Shown here in pieces: positions 43,373 through 53,164 of a stretch of 64,000 bases of DNA (the stretch's first letter is position 1; the number at the start of each line of letters is the position of its first letter). The DNA comes from Cryobacterium sp. PH31-O1. GTDB taxonomy: Bacteria > Actinomycetota > Actinomycetes > Actinomycetales > Microbacteriaceae. Under the pieces are notes generated by a model. The model searched no databases. It saw only the letters and a list, made by a program, of their open reading frames with translations, and was not told the DNA's origin. Location: NCBI RefSeq assembly GCF_030063455.1, contig NZ_JASITB010000009.1, positions 79,199-143,198 of the forward strand, read 5' to 3'. A program made the translations under genes and the position numbers.

Positions 43373-44608
43373 ATGGCGACGGTCAGTCATAGCGCAGCCG
43401 CGTCCCACGTCGGCAAGATTCGCTCCAACAACCAGGACTCCGGTTACGCCGGACGCAGCCTGTTCGTGGTCGCCGACGGTATGGGCGGGCACGCCGGCGG
43501 TGACGTCGCCTCGTCGATCGCCACCAAGCGCATCATCGAAGCCGACAAGCCTTATGCGAGCGCCCAAGACGCCGAATTCGCCCTACAGGCCGCCCTGATC
43601 GGTGCCAACGCCCAGCTCGCCGAGACGGTATTTGAACACGCCGAACTGACCGGAATGGGCACCACGGTCAGCGCCATCGTCGTGCTCGAGAACGAGGTCG
43701 CAATCGCCCATATCGGCGACTCGCGCATCTACCTGCTGCGCGAGCGCGAACTCTCCCAGATCACCATCGACCACACCTTCGTGCAGCGCCTGGTCGACAG
43801 CGGACGCATCACCGAGGCCGAGGCCATGGTGCACCCACGCCGCTCGGTGCTCATGCGCGTTCTCGGCGACGTCGAGGCGAGCCCCGAAATCGACACCTCG
43901 ATTCTGGCCACCATCGCCGGTGACCGCTGGTTGCTCTGCTCCGACGGCCTCACCGGGGTCGTCTCCCACACCGCCATTGCCTCCGCCCTCGCCAGCGGTG
44001 CGAACGCGCAGGATGTCGCCGACTTGCTGGTGAAGGAGAGCCTCGACGGCGGCGCCCCCGACAACGTGACCGTGGTCATCGTCGACATCGACGCGGGCGA
44101 CGGCTCCGCGCGCACAGACAGCCCGGTCGTCGTCGGCTCCGCCGCGAATCCGCTCGCCTTCGGTGAAGAACCCGGCCGCAACCGCGCCCTGCGCATCCCG
44201 GCCCTGCGCCTTCACCCGGTGCGGGAAACCCACTTCGAGCCCGACTCGCAGGACTACCTGTCCGAACTGATCGAAGAGGATGCCCGCCGCGCGCGCCGCC
44301 GCAAGGCCACCTGGCTCGTCGGCGTGATCCTGCTGGTGCTCAGCATCGTTACGACCACAATTCTCGGCTACCAGTGGACCCAGACCCGCTATTTCGTCGG
44401 CGTCGACGGTTCCACCGTGGCGATCTACCAGGGCGTGCAGCAGGACATCGGCCCGATCAAGCTCTCCAGCGTTTACGAAGACACCGACCTCGTCCTCGAC
44501 GATCTGCGCGTCTACGACCGACAGCAGGTTGAGCAGACCATCAACGCCGGCTCGCTCGCCGACGCTCTGGCCATTGTCGAGCGACTGAAGGGCGCCATCC
44601 TTGAGTAA
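43373..44608 (+). CDS. pstP: PP2C-type Ser/Thr phosphatase PstP
   Basis: 411 residues. The catalytic PP2C domain (about 1-240) has the metal-binding aspartates in VVADGMGGHAGGD, HIGDSRIYLLR, LLCSDGLTGV and DNVTVVIVDID. A single membrane helix near 318-340 (WLVGVILLVLSIVTTTILG) and a small external C-terminus follow. It dephosphorylates PknA, PknB and their targets. It starts three bases after fhaB and overlaps rodA by eight bases. Confidence 0.96.
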   Translation: MATVSHSAAASHVGKIRSNNQDSGYAGRSLFVVADGMGGHAGGDVASSIATKRIIEADKPYASAQDAEFALQAALIGANAQLAETVFEHAELTGMGTTVSAIVVLENEVAIAHIGDSRIYLLRERELSQITIDHTFVQRLVDSGRITEAEAMVHPRRSVLMRVLGDVEASPEIDTSILATIAGDRWLLCSDGLTGVVSHTAIASALASGANAQDVADLLVKESLDGGAPDNVTVVIVDIDAGDGSARTDSPVVVGSAANPLAFGEEPGRNRALRIPALRLHPVRETHFEPDSQDYLSELIEEDARRARRRKATWLVGVILLVLSIVTTTILGYQWTQTRYFVGVDGSTVAIYQGVQQDIGPIKLSSVYEDTDLVLDDLRVYDRQQVEQTINAGSLADALAIVERLKGAILE

Positions 44609-45986
44609 GGCATCCGCTCTCACGGCACGTCCGACCACCGAACCGGTGCGTCGCCTGCGCCTGCCGCAGAAACTGCGCAACCTGGAGCTATTCCTGCTGC
44701 TGATCGCCTGTTTCATCAACGCGAGCGCGGTCGTGCTCGTGCAATTGGGCGCCCTCGGTGAACTCGACCCCACTCTCGTTCTGCTCGGTGCCGGCCTGTC
44801 GGTGCTGGTGATCAGCCTGCACGTCGTGCTGCGGTTCGTCGCCCGTGACGCCGACCCCTTTATTTTACCGATTGCCACGGTGCTCAACGGCATCGGCATC
44901 GCCATGATCTACCGCATCGACATCGCCGATAAGGAGTCGGGCTGGGCGAGCGCTGCCGTGCGCCAGACGGTGTGGAGTGCCCTGGCCATTTTCTGCGCCA
45001 TCGTCGTGCTGCTGGTCATCCGCAATCACCGTGTGCTGTTTCGCTACACTTACATCGCCGGCCTCGTCGGTGTGGTCCTGCTCTTTCTGCCGCTCGTTCC
45101 TGGCCTCGGGCAGGAGATCAGCGGCGCGCGGGTCTGGATCCGGGTCGGCAGTTTCGGCACCTTCCAGCCCGGTGAGATCGCCAAGATCGCCCTGGCCGTG
45201 TTCTTCGCCGGCTACCTCGTGCGCAACCGCGACAGCCTCTCCATGGTCGGCAAGAAGTTTCTCGGCGCCCGCTTTCCCCGGTTTCGGGACCTGGGCCCGA
45301 TTCTCGTGGTCTGGGCCCTGTCAATGTCGGTCATCATCTTTCAGCGCGACCTTGGCACCGCCCTGCTCTACTTCGGCTTGTTCCTGGTCATGCTTTATTT
45401 GGCTACCGGCCGGCTCAGCTGGGTCATCATGGGCCTGGGTCTGTTCCTCGGCGGTGCCCTGGTCGCCAGCCAGACCCTCAATTACGTCAACGGCCGGTTC
45501 ACCAACTGGCTCGATGCGCTCAACCCGGCCGTGTACAACGCCGACGGAGGAAGTTTTCAGCTCGTTCAGGGTTTGTTTGGTCTGGCCAAGGGCGGTTTGC
45601 TTGGTACCGGTTGGGGCCAGGGCAGGCCAGAAATCACCCCTGTTCCGCAAAGTGATTACATCATTGCAAGTCTCGGAGAAGAGCTCGGCCTCGCTGGTAT
45701 CTTCGCCATCTTGGCTCTATACCTGCTCTTCGTCGCCCGCGGTTTTCGCATCGGTTTTGCTGGCCAAGACGACTTCGGCAAGCTTCTCGCTGTCGGACTC
45801 GCCTTCGTGGTGGCCCTCCAGTGCTTCATCGTCATCGGCGGTGTCACCCGGGTCATCCCGCTGACCGGCCTGACCACCCCGTTCCTGGCTGCCGGCGGTT
45901 CTTCGCTCGTGGCCAACTGGATCATCGCGGCCCTGTTGCTGCGCCTTTCCGACACCGTGCGCAATCAACCCCGGCTGGTGGTCTAG
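44601..45986 (+). CDS. rodA: SEDS-family peptidoglycan glycosyltransferase RodA
   Basis: 461 residues with about ten to twelve membrane helices. The FtsW/RodA/SpoVE signature is present, including GSFGTFQPGEIAKIALAVFFAGYLV and FQRDLGTALLYFGLFL as landmarks, and the C-terminal GGSSLVANWIIAALLLRLS. It polymerises lipid II with the transpeptidase encoded next. The start is TTG at 44601 inside the pstP stop. Operon position identifies it as RodA rather than FtsW. Confidence 0.95.
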   Translation: MSKASALTARPTTEPVRRLRLPQKLRNLELFLLLIACFINASAVVLVQLGALGELDPTLVLLGAGLSVLVISLHVVLRFVARDADPFILPIATVLNGIGIAMIYRIDIADKESGWASAAVRQTVWSALAIFCAIVVLLVIRNHRVLFRYTYIAGLVGVVLLFLPLVPGLGQEISGARVWIRVGSFGTFQPGEIAKIALAVFFAGYLVRNRDSLSMVGKKFLGARFPRFRDLGPILVVWALSMSVIIFQRDLGTALLYFGLFLVMLYLATGRLSWVIMGLGLFLGGALVASQTLNYVNGRFTNWLDALNPAVYNADGGSFQLVQGLFGLAKGGLLGTGWGQGRPEITPVPQSDYIIASLGEELGLAGIFAILALYLLFVARGFRIGFAGQDDFGKLLAVGLAFVVALQCFIVIGGVTRVIPLTGLTTPFLAAGGSSLVANWIIAALLLRLSDTVRNQPRLVV

Positions 45987-47437
45987 TGAACCGCGAACTC
46001 AAGCGCGTCAGCATCGTTGTGATGCTGATGTTCGCCGCCCTGCTCAGCTCGACATCGATCGTGCAGGCCTTTCAGGCCGACAACCTCTCGGCCGACCCGC
46101 GAAACACCCGCACGCTGTACGACAGCTATCAGGTCGAGCGCGGTGCCATTCTCGTGGCCGGTGAACCGATCGCACAGTCGATGCCGGCCGACGACGACTT
46201 CAAATTTCTGCGCACCTATACCAACCCAGAACTGTACGCACCGATCACCGGATATTTCCCGGTCAACGGCGAACCCACCGGCCTCGAATTCGCTCTCAAC
46301 GCCGAGCTGACCGGAACTTCCAACTCGCAGTTCTTCGACAAGATCAGCGCAGTTGTCACCGGCCAGGACCCGAAGGGCGCCGCCGCCGAGGTCACCATCG
46401 ATCCCGTGGCCCAGCAGGCTGCGTGGGATGCCCTGGGCGAGTACACCGGATCTGTGGTCGTCACCGAGCCGGCGACCGGTCGCATCCTGGCGATGGTATC
46501 TAAGCCGAGCTTCAATCCGAACCTACTCACGGTGCACAACAACGCCGAGGTCACCACGACTTACGAGGCCCTACTCGCCAACGAGAACGACCCCTTGATC
46601 AACCGGGCGATCAATTCGCTCAACCCTCCCGGGTCGGTGTTCAAGCTCGTCGTCACGACGGCCGCACTCGAATCGGGCAAGTACACCCCGGAGAGCACTT
46701 TTCCAAACCTGGATGTTTACGTGGCACCGGGAACGACGAGCAGGATTGAGAACTCCAGCGGCGGAACCTGCGGGGCCGGAGAAACGGTCACCCTCGCGAC
46801 CGCGCTGCGATTGTCGTGCAACATTCCGTTCGCTGAACTCGGCGTCGAGCTCGGCGACACTGCTATTCGTGAAACCGCGGAGAAATTCGGCTTCAACGGC
46901 AAACTAAGCATTCCGATGAGTGTCTCCGAGAGCGTTTTTCCGCGCGGTCTCGACGATCCACAAACCGCGCAGTCGGCATTCGGGCAGTACGAGGTGCGCA
47001 CGACGCCCCTGCAAATGGCCATGGTCAGCGGTGCCATCGCCAATGGGGGTGTGGTGATGGCACCCAACCTGGTGCAGGAGATTCTCGCCCCCAATCTCAG
47101 CGCTATCGAAACCTTCGAACCGGTAGAGCTTGGGCGGGCAATGAGCGCAGAAACAGCCGCGACACTCTCCGCGATGATGGTCAATGGCGTTCAGGATGGC
47201 GCGGCAAGCAATGCAAGAATAGACGGGGTTGACGTGGCGGGAAAGACAGGCACGGCGCAGAACGGGTCTACCGATCCGTACACACTGTGGTTCACCGGTT
47301 TCGCGCCGGCGATCGACCCGCAGTATGCCATCACCGTTCTGATCGAGGACGGCGGGGGAATGGGACAAACCGGGTTCGGCAACAAACTTGCCGCACCTGT
47401 CGCAAAAGCGGTACTAGAGGCGGTGCTTAACAAATGA
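45986..47437 (+). CDS. pbpA: Class B penicillin-binding protein PbpA
   Basis: 483 residues. One N-terminal membrane helix is followed by a dimerisation region and a transpeptidase domain. The active-site motifs are SVFK ([14 protein letters not shown]), SCN ([11 protein letters not shown]) and KTG ([12 protein letters not shown]). It crosslinks peptidoglycan with RodA. GTG at 45986 overlaps the rodA stop by one base, and the stop overlaps pknA by four. Confidence 0.96.
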   Translation: MNRELKRVSIVVMLMFAALLSSTSIVQAFQADNLSADPRNTRTLYDSYQVERGAILVAGEPIAQSMPADDDFKFLRTYTNPELYAPITGYFPVNGEPTGLEFALNAELTGTSNSQFFDKISAVVTGQDPKGAAAEVTIDPVAQQAAWDALGEYTGSVVVTEPATGRILAMVSKPSFNPNLLTVHNNAEVTTTYEALLANENDPLINRAINSLNPPGSVFKLVVTTAALESGKYTPESTFPNLDVYVAPGTTSRIENSSGGTCGAGETVTLATALRLSCNIPFAELGVELGDTAIRETAEKFGFNGKLSIPMSVSESVFPRGLDDPQTAQSAFGQYEVRTTPLQMAMVSGAIANGGVVMAPNLVQEILAPNLSAIETFEPVELGRAMSAETAATLSAMMVNGVQDGAASNARIDGVDVAGKTGTAQNGSTDPYTLWFTGFAPAIDPQYAITVLIEDGGGMGQTGFGNKLAAPVAKAVLEAVLNK

Positions 47438-49140
47438 GACCCACAGCAGGGCTCACCTTCGGGGGACGATACGAGCTGCAGTCGCGCATTGCGATTGGCG
47501 GCATGGGTGAGGTGTGGAAGTCCACCGACCTCGTCATCGGGCGTAGCGTCGCCATTAAGATTTTGAAGGACGAGTACCTCGGGGACCCGGGCTTTCTCGA
47601 GCGCTTCCGCGCCGAAGCCCGCCATGCTGCGCTCGTCAACCACGAGGGCATCGCGAATGTCTTCGACTACGGCGAAGAAGATGGCAGCGCCTTCCTGGTG
47701 ATGGAACTCGTTCCCGGCGAAGCCCTGTCGACCATTCTTGAGCGCGAGCACGTTCTGCCGACAGACAAGGTGCTCGACATTGTCGCGCAGACCTCGGCAG
47801 CGCTGCACGCCGCCCACGCCGCCGGTTTGGTGCACCGCGACATTAAGCCAGGCAACCTGCTGATTACGCCGGAGGGTCGGGTCAAGATCACCGACTTCGG
47901 CATCGCCCGCATCGCCGACCAGGTTCCGCTCACCGCGACCGGTCAGGTCATGGGCACCGTGCAGTACCTCTCGCCGGAACAGGCCAGCGGCCACCCGGCT
48001 TCGCCAACCACCGACATCTATTCGATCGGTATCGTCGCCTACGAGTCCCTCGCCGGCCGACGTCCGTTCACGGGCGAGTCGCAGGTTGCCATTGCCATGG
48101 CCCAGATAAACGAGATCGCGCCCGACCTGCCGGTAACGGTGTCAGAGCCGGTGCGTAACCTGGTCTTCGCCTGCCTGGCCAAGAACCCGGCCGACCGACC
48201 GGCGTCGGCTGCGCACCTGGCGCGCGCGGCATCCGCTTTGCGTCGTGGTGACGTGGCCGCGGCCGCGGTGGCCGTACCGTCGGTTCTGGGTGGTCTCACG
48301 GCCACCAGCGCCACCATGCTCATGCCGGGTGCCGGCAACGACCAAGCCACGACAGTGCTTCCGGCCACCGGTGCTCCCATCACGCGGGCATCCGCTGCTG
48401 CGGCAGCCGAGGCGGACAAGAAGAAGCGCAGCCCCTGGTTCTGGCCGCTCATCGCCCTCGTCGCCCTGCTCGTCATTGTGCTCACCGGAACACTCATCGC
48501 CCTGGTCACCCAGAACAATGAGCCCCCGGCTCCCGCCGTGACCTCGGCAACGCCGTCTCCCACGCCGACGCCGTCTCCCACACCGACGCCCAGTCCGACG
48601 CCAACACCGACCCCCACCAATACGTCGGTCAATCCCGATGACTTCATCGGAAAGCCGAGCGCCGAAGCCGCCGCACTGCTCGTGGAGATGGGTTTCGTAG
48701 CTGACGTCGAACCAGGGAATGCGGCTGCGACCGAGGAGGACGTCGACCGGGTGTACCAGGTCAACCCACGGGGTCCGGTTCCGGCCGGCACGACGATCAC
48801 CCTGACGGCCTGGGGAGCGGTCGCAACGCCCTCCACACCGACGTCCGCCCCGACCGCGACGCCGTCACCGGTCGCTGCGGCCGGCACGGTCACGGTCAGC
48901 TGGAACGCCCAAACCTGCCCGGCTGGCCAGACCCTGGCCGGCTACGAGATCGCCACCGAGGGCGGAGCCGCCGTCATCACCTCGGCCAACCCGACCAACG
49001 CGGAGACAACCACGGGCACGATCACCGCCGGCACGGAAAACTTCAAGGTCAAATTCCGCTATTTCTGCGGTCAGATCAGCTCCGAGTTTTCTCCCGCGGT
49101 CGATGTGAAAGTAACGGGCGACCCCGCTGTCACGGAGTAA
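47434..49140 (+). CDS. pknA: Ser/Thr protein kinase PknA with an external PASTA-like domain
   Basis: 568 residues. The kinase domain (about 10-270) has GGMGEVWKS (glycine loop), AIKILKDEY (lysine), [11 protein letters not shown] (catalytic loop) and DFGIAR. A membrane helix (about 335-360, [23 protein letters not shown]) leads to a Pro/Thr-rich spacer of repeated TPTPSP units, then one PASTA-like domain ([23 protein letters not shown]...). Last comes an Fn3-like beta domain with a Cys pair. Mycobacterial PknA has no external PASTA domain, so this form could sense muropeptides directly. ATG overlaps the pbpA stop. Confidence 0.93.
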   Translation: MRPTAGLTFGGRYELQSRIAIGGMGEVWKSTDLVIGRSVAIKILKDEYLGDPGFLERFRAEARHAALVNHEGIANVFDYGEEDGSAFLVMELVPGEALSTILEREHVLPTDKVLDIVAQTSAALHAAHAAGLVHRDIKPGNLLITPEGRVKITDFGIARIADQVPLTATGQVMGTVQYLSPEQASGHPASPTTDIYSIGIVAYESLAGRRPFTGESQVAIAMAQINEIAPDLPVTVSEPVRNLVFACLAKNPADRPASAAHLARAASALRRGDVAAAAVAVPSVLGGLTATSATMLMPGAGNDQATTVLPATGAPITRASAAAAAEADKKKRSPWFWPLIALVALLVIVLTGTLIALVTQNNEPPAPAVTSATPSPTPTPSPTPTPSPTPTPTPTNTSVNPDDFIGKPSAEAAALLVEMGFVADVEPGNAAATEEDVDRVYQVNPRGPVPAGTTITLTAWGAVATPSTPTSAPTATPSPVAAAGTVTVSWNAQTCPAGQTLAGYEIATEGGAAVITSANPTNAETTTGTITAGTENFKVKFRYFCGQISSEFSPAVDVKVTGDPAVTE

Positions 49141-49218
49141 CTCTCCAATGACGTGCGGTAAAGTAGCGCTCACTGTGTCCAACCGGAACGCAGTATCTGA
49201 TTGTGGGGGAGTGCGTTC

Positions 49219-50913
49219 GTGCCTGACTCTGGCCGTTTGATCGCGGGCCGTTATCGCGTCGGAGCCCTGCTCGGCCGCGGCGGCATGTCCGACGTACACA
49301 TCGGCACCGATTCCCGGCTCGGTCGCACGGTCGCCATCAAGCTGCTCAAGTCGACCCTCGCCGCCGACCCTGCGTTTCGCACCCGCTTTCGCCAGGAGGC
49401 CCAGGCCGCCGCGCGCATGGCCCACCCGACGATCGTGCGGGTGTTCGATGCCGGCGAGGAGACCGTCACCGACGAATCCGGCCACGACTCGCAGATTCCA
49501 TTCATCGTCATGGAACACGTCGACGGCCGCCTGCTCAAGGACATCATCCGCGAGGGCCCGATCGAGGCCGCCGAGGCCGTACGCATCATCGACGGAGTGC
49601 TGACCGCGCTCGAGTACTCCCATCGTGCCGGCGTCGTGCACCGCGACATCAAGCCAGGCAATATCATGATCACCAAGTCTGGCCAGGTCAAGGTGATGGA
49701 CTTCGGTATTGCCCGCGCCATCTCCGACTCGGCCACCACTGTCGCCCAGACCACGGCCATTCTCGGCACCGCCGCCTATTTCTCCCCCGAGCAGGCCAAG
49801 GGTGAATCCGTGGATGCGCGCACCGACCTGTACTCCACCGGCGTGGTGCTATTCGAGATGCTGACCGGGCGCCCACCGTTCCGCGGCGACACTCCCGTGG
49901 CCGTCGCCTACCAGCACGTCAGTGAAATGCCGGTCAAGCCGTCAGCGCTTAACCCCAAGGTATCACCGGCCCTCGATTCGGTCGTGCTGCACGCCCTGGC
50001 TAAGGACCGGTTTGCCCGGTACCAGAGCGCCGTCGAGTTTCGCAATGACGTCGAGACCGCCGGTTCCGGCCAGATTCCGATCCACCACGCGGGGGACGAC
50101 GTTGGAGCCGGCTTGTTCGGTGCTGCGCCGGCGGCCGTCACCGGTTCGGCGCTCGCCCTCAAACAGCTTTCCGAAGACCACACGATGGTGCGTACCCAGC
50201 GGCGCCCCCCGGTTATTTGGGTCTGGGCAGGCATCGTCTGCGTGATCGTTATCGTCGTGGCGGTGATGATCTGGGTCGCGAACTTGCAGCCCTCGGTGGA
50301 ACTTCCCGATAGCTCCCGGCAGGTACCCTCGCTCACCGGCCAAACCTACGATGATGCCCAGAACGCGCTCCTCGACCTGGATCTCGCCGCTACCCGCGCT
50401 GAGGAGTCCAGCACGACCGTGCCCGCCGACCAGGTCATTCGTACCGACCCACCGGCCGATACCATCGTCAACCCCTCCGACGTGATCAAGGTCTTCGTCT
50501 CGACCGGTCCCGTACCGGTCACGGTTCCCGACGTCACCAACCAGCCCATAACGGATGCCCAGGCCGCGATCGAAGCGCTCGGATTCGTCTCCGGGTCGGT
50601 CACCGCCGAAAACTCTGGCACGGTGGCTGCCGACATCGTCATGCGTACCGACCCGGCGGCTGCGGCCTCCCAGTTCGCCGGGGACACGATCAACTATGTC
50701 GTGTCGAGTGGTCTGGTCTCCCTGACGGACCTGACCGGGCAGTCACTGGTCGCCGCGATCGATCTGGTGAGCAATGAGGGCCTCGCGCCCGTGTCGAAGG
50801 CGGACTTCACCTGCGCCCAGGAGTCCGGTTCGCCGATCAAAGCCCAGTCACTGGCGCCCGGCGACGTCCCCCAGCGTTCCGAAATCATCCTGACCTACTG
50901 CGCCGGCACCTAG
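49219..50913 (+). CDS. pknB: Ser/Thr protein kinase PknB with PASTA repeats
   Basis: 564 residues. The kinase domain (about 8-275) has [29 protein letters not shown] and DFGIARAIS with the activation-loop TTVAQTTAILGTAAYFSPE. A membrane helix near 338-360 (VIWVWAGIVCVIVIVVAVMIW) is followed by three PASTA domains. It responds to peptidoglycan fragments and phosphorylates division and envelope proteins. GTG at 49219 is preferred over TTG at 49201 because GGGGGAG lies at good distance and the family N-terminus starts there. Confidence 0.95.
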   Translation: MPDSGRLIAGRYRVGALLGRGGMSDVHIGTDSRLGRTVAIKLLKSTLAADPAFRTRFRQEAQAAARMAHPTIVRVFDAGEETVTDESGHDSQIPFIVMEHVDGRLLKDIIREGPIEAAEAVRIIDGVLTALEYSHRAGVVHRDIKPGNIMITKSGQVKVMDFGIARAISDSATTVAQTTAILGTAAYFSPEQAKGESVDARTDLYSTGVVLFEMLTGRPPFRGDTPVAVAYQHVSEMPVKPSALNPKVSPALDSVVLHALAKDRFARYQSAVEFRNDVETAGSGQIPIHHAGDDVGAGLFGAAPAAVTGSALALKQLSEDHTMVRTQRRPPVIWVWAGIVCVIVIVVAVMIWVANLQPSVELPDSSRQVPSLTGQTYDDAQNALLDLDLAATRAEESSTTVPADQVIRTDPPADTIVNPSDVIKVFVSTGPVPVTVPDVTNQPITDAQAAIEALGFVSGSVTAENSGTVAADIVMRTDPAAAASQFAGDTINYVVSSGLVSLTDLTGQSLVAAIDLVSNEGLAPVSKADFTCAQESGSPIKAQSLAPGDVPQRSEIILTYCAGT

Positions 50914-50921
50914 CGTCCTCT

Positions 50922-51100
50922 GCACGGGGCCCGGGCCCCGTCCACGGGCCCAGTTTATAGACTGGGCCCGTGGTCACAGGGTGGGCCCGCAGTCTGGTCC
51001 GCCACGGGCATCACTACGACGGTTCGCACGCTCTGCACATTCCGGGCCCGGTCGTCGGTCCCGTGATAAAGCCTGGGTCCACGTGCATAGGTGGGCCCGA
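50922..51100. repeat. GGGCCC palindromic repeats, copies D1 and D2
   Basis: D1 (50922-50996) has the palindrome (50922-50943, first two bases degenerate), a hairpin GGGCCCAGT-TTATAG-ACTGGGCCC and a tail GGTCACAGGGTGGGCCCGC, like copy A. D2 (51038-51100) is a decayed copy without the first palindrome but with GGGTCC and the tail CATAGGTGGGCCCGA. Together they fill the 201 bases between the convergent pknB and trpG genes and may also act as a bidirectional terminator. Confidence 0.82.
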
Positions 51101-51114
51101 ACGCGAGGTCGGAG

Positions 51115-51753
51115 TCAGGTGAGGCGCAACAGCGGATGCAGGGACTTCGACGTCTCCTTCGCACCGGCAAGGCCCGTGAGTGCCAACCAGTTGCCGAGCA
51201 TGCGGTAGCCTCCCTCGGTCAGCACCGACTCTGGGTGGAATTGCACCCCGAGAATGGGTGCGGATGCGTGCCGCAGCCCCATAATAACGCCGCCTTGCGT
51301 TCGCGACGTGACGACGAGGTCGCTGGGAACGGTCGACGTGACGACGGCGAGCGAGTGGTAGCGTGTGGCCGTGAACGGCTGGGGCACACCCTCGTAGAAG
51401 TCGCTCCCATCGTGCGTGATGAGCGAAGTCTTGCCGTGCATAAGCTCTTCGGCGTTGGTGACCGTGGCCCCGAAGGCCTCAGCGATGGCCTGGTGGCCCA
51501 GGCATACGCCGAACAGTGGCAGGCCGGCCTCGACTGCCGCCTCAACGACCGCGATCGACACACCGGCGTCCGACGGCTTGCCGGGACCAGGGGAGACCAA
51601 AACACCGTCGTAGTCGGCGATGCGGGCGGCAGCATCCGCCTTCTCGAAGGAGTCGTTGCGCACGACGTCCGTCTCCGCGCCGAGCTCCATCAGATAACCG
51701 TTGAGGGTATAGACGAAGCTGTCATAGTTGTCGATCACGAGAATACGGGTCAT
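51115..51753 (-). CDS. trpG: Glutamine amidotransferase of anthranilate/aminodeoxychorismate synthase
   Basis: 212 residues of class I glutamine amidotransferase. The catalytic Cys is in FGVCLGHQ, the oxyanion loop is SPGPGKPSDAG, and the His-Glu pair is in GVQFHPES. It supplies ammonia to a chorismate-using partner (TrpE or PabB), which is not in this window. The same gene lies here in other actinobacteria and is named trpG or pabA. The start is ATG at 51753; the longer open frame upstream is the shadow of the small membrane gene. Confidence 0.94.
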   Translation of the reverse strand: MTRILVIDNYDSFVYTLNGYLMELGAETDVVRNDSFEKADAAARIADYDGVLVSPGPGKPSDAGVSIAVVEAAVEAGLPLFGVCLGHQAIAEAFGATVTNAEELMHGKTSLITHDGSDFYEGVPQPFTATRYHSLAVVTSTVPSDLVVTSRTQGGVIMGLRHASAPILGVQFHPESVLTEGGYRMLGNWLALTGLAGAKETSKSLHPLLRLT

Positions 51754-51911
51754 GCGCCGCCCACCGTCGCTTCCTGGCTGTTGAGTATGCCGTCGATCCA
51801 CGGATAGACCCAGGTGGCGAGCGCGGCGAGTACGGCCACAACCAGGATCAAAACCAGAATGATGCGCACCCAGATGGGTCCGGGCAGAACATGCCACAGT
51901 GCTGCGTACAT
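51750..51911 (-). CDS. Small single-pass membrane protein
   Basis: 53 residues, MYAALWHVLPGPIWVRII then a strongly hydrophobic stretch and TWVYPWIDGILNSQEATVGGA. One membrane helix is clear. The ATG at 51911 has a perfect AGGAGG ribosome site and the stop overlaps the trpG start (ATGA). Its position between sortase and trpG is seen in related genomes. Function unknown. Confidence 0.85.
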   Translation of the reverse strand: MYAALWHVLPGPIWVRIILVLILVVAVLAALATWVYPWIDGILNSQEATVGGA

Positions 51912-51920
51912 GGGAGCCTC

Positions 51921-52739
51921 CTAGCCCTGGGCTGCGATGATCGGTGCGAGTTCGGCCGGGGCGCCGGCCGAGAGTGGCTGCCACGATTCGAGTACGCCGT
52001 AGGCGATGATGCGTTCGGCCGTGGATAACAGCGGGTTGCAACTGGTCAGGGTGATGATGCGGTCGACCGCGGTGCCCTCTGGCTTGTTCGGAACGGATGC
52101 CAGCACCTGCACCTGGGAAGGCGCTACATACTCGGTATCGCGGTATCGGTAGGTGTAATACCCGTCGGCGGTCTGCACGTAGATGGCGTCGCCGAGCTGG
52201 AGTTCGTTGATTAGGTGCATCGCGCCGCCGAACGCGCTGCGGTGGGCGGCGACGGCGAAGTTGCCGACCTCGCCGGGCATCTGGGTGCCCGCGTAGTGCC
52301 CGATGCCGAGGCGGTTGCTGTTCAAGACGTCATGACCGGTACCCTCGGCGATACTGCGGTGATACTCGGCGCCGAAGCGGGGAACGTACAGCACCGCGAA
52401 GGCTTTGGCGTTGGCTGGAACGGCAGCCACGATCGGCGCTCCGAAGTCGACGGGGACCGGTGTGGTGCTCGGCTCGGCCGGATCGACGGTCGGAACGGGT
52501 TCCGGCGTGGCCGTGTCCTGGTCGATCCAATCCTGACTGATCTCGCTGGCAGCGTCGGACTGCGAGTTGGCCATGATCATGTCGTTCCACCAGAGCTGCC
52601 AGCCCAGGAAGAGTAAAACGAGCGCGCTAGCGGTGATGAGCAGCTCGCCCGCGACGCCAACGGCGGTGACCCTGCCCGATTTCGCGCGGCGCGGCCGCTT
52701 GGTGACGATCTCGACGGGGCCGTCTGCCTGTGGACACAT
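51921..52739 (-). CDS. Class E sortase
   Basis: 272 residues. An N-terminal membrane helix (about 28-50) is followed by a Pro/Thr-rich linker and the sortase beta-barrel. The catalytic His is in VAAHRSAF and the catalytic Cys is in ITLTSCNPLLSTAERIIAYG, the class E pattern. It attaches surface proteins, in this phylum usually those with LAXTG-type signals. No substrate gene is in the window. The start is leaderless (see 52746-52751). It is followed by the small membrane gene and trpG. Confidence 0.93.
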   Translation of the reverse strand: MCPQADGPVEIVTKRPRRAKSGRVTAVGVAGELLITASALVLLFLGWQLWWNDMIMANSQSDAASEISQDWIDQDTATPEPVPTVDPAEPSTTPVPVDFGAPIVAAVPANAKAFAVLYVPRFGAEYHRSIAEGTGHDVLNSNRLGIGHYAGTQMPGEVGNFAVAAHRSAFGGAMHLINELQLGDAIYVQTADGYYTYRYRDTEYVAPSQVQVLASVPNKPEGTAVDRIITLTSCNPLLSTAERIIAYGVLESWQPLSAGAPAELAPIIAAQG

Positions 52740-52745
52740 ACTGCG

Positions 52746-52751
52746 AGTCTA
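52746..52751 (-). promoter_or_regulatory. -10 box of the leaderless sortase promoter
   Basis: TAGACT on the minus strand, then six bases (CGCAGT), then the ATG at 52739. No Shine-Dalgarno sequence precedes the gene. Confidence 0.5.
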
Positions 52752-52806
52752 CTGACCCGAGTGGCCCAGAGCCCCATCGCCAAATCCAATAAACAGGCGG
52801 AGCCGC

Positions 52807-52812
52807 TAGGAT
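52807..52812 (+). promoter_or_regulatory. -10 box of the leaderless crgA promoter
   Basis: TAGGAT, then six bases (CGCAGG), then the ATG at 52819. The divergent sortase promoter uses the same geometry, so both genes of this pair appear to be leaderless. Confidence 0.5.
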
Positions 52813-52818
52813 CGCAGG

Positions 52819-53064
52819 ATGGCACGTAAGAATCCCCGCACCCGGCCCGACCGCACCGAAGTTGCCCGCTCGAACGAGGACGCGCCCAATGCCGTCTGGT
52901 TCAAGCCCGTCATGTTCGGTTTTATGCTGCTTGGACTGGCCTGGATCATCGTGTTCTACGTCAGTGGCAGCCAGTTGCCCATCGCGGGCCTCGGTGCCAT
53001 GAATATTCTGGTCGGGTTCGGTATCGCCTTCATCGGCTTTCTGATGACGACTCGCTGGCGCTGA
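52819..53064 (+). CDS. crgA: Cell division protein CrgA
   Basis: 81 residues with two membrane helices (about 28-48 and 58-76) and a basic N-terminus. The length, NAVWFKPVMFGFMLLG and the C-terminal GFLMTTRWR are typical of CrgA, which coordinates FtsZ-ring assembly with septal PBPs in actinobacteria. It lies near the pknA/pknB operon, as in mycobacteria and streptomycetes. Confidence 0.95.
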   Translation: MARKNPRTRPDRTEVARSNEDAPNAVWFKPVMFGFMLLGLAWIIVFYVSGSQLPIAGLGAMNILVGFGIAFIGFLMTTRWR

Positions 53065-53164
53065 GCCACCACCCCGAACCGGCCGCTGCCGGTCATCCGG
53101 CGATCACGCATTCGTTACCGCCCCGTAACCACCGGGCAATAACAGGGTAATGACATTGGTGTAA

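Noticed and set aside
51754..52041. N-terminal extension of trpG to 52041
   Set aside because: The extension overlaps the small membrane gene and the sortase gene and has shadow composition; the amidotransferase fold begins at 51753.
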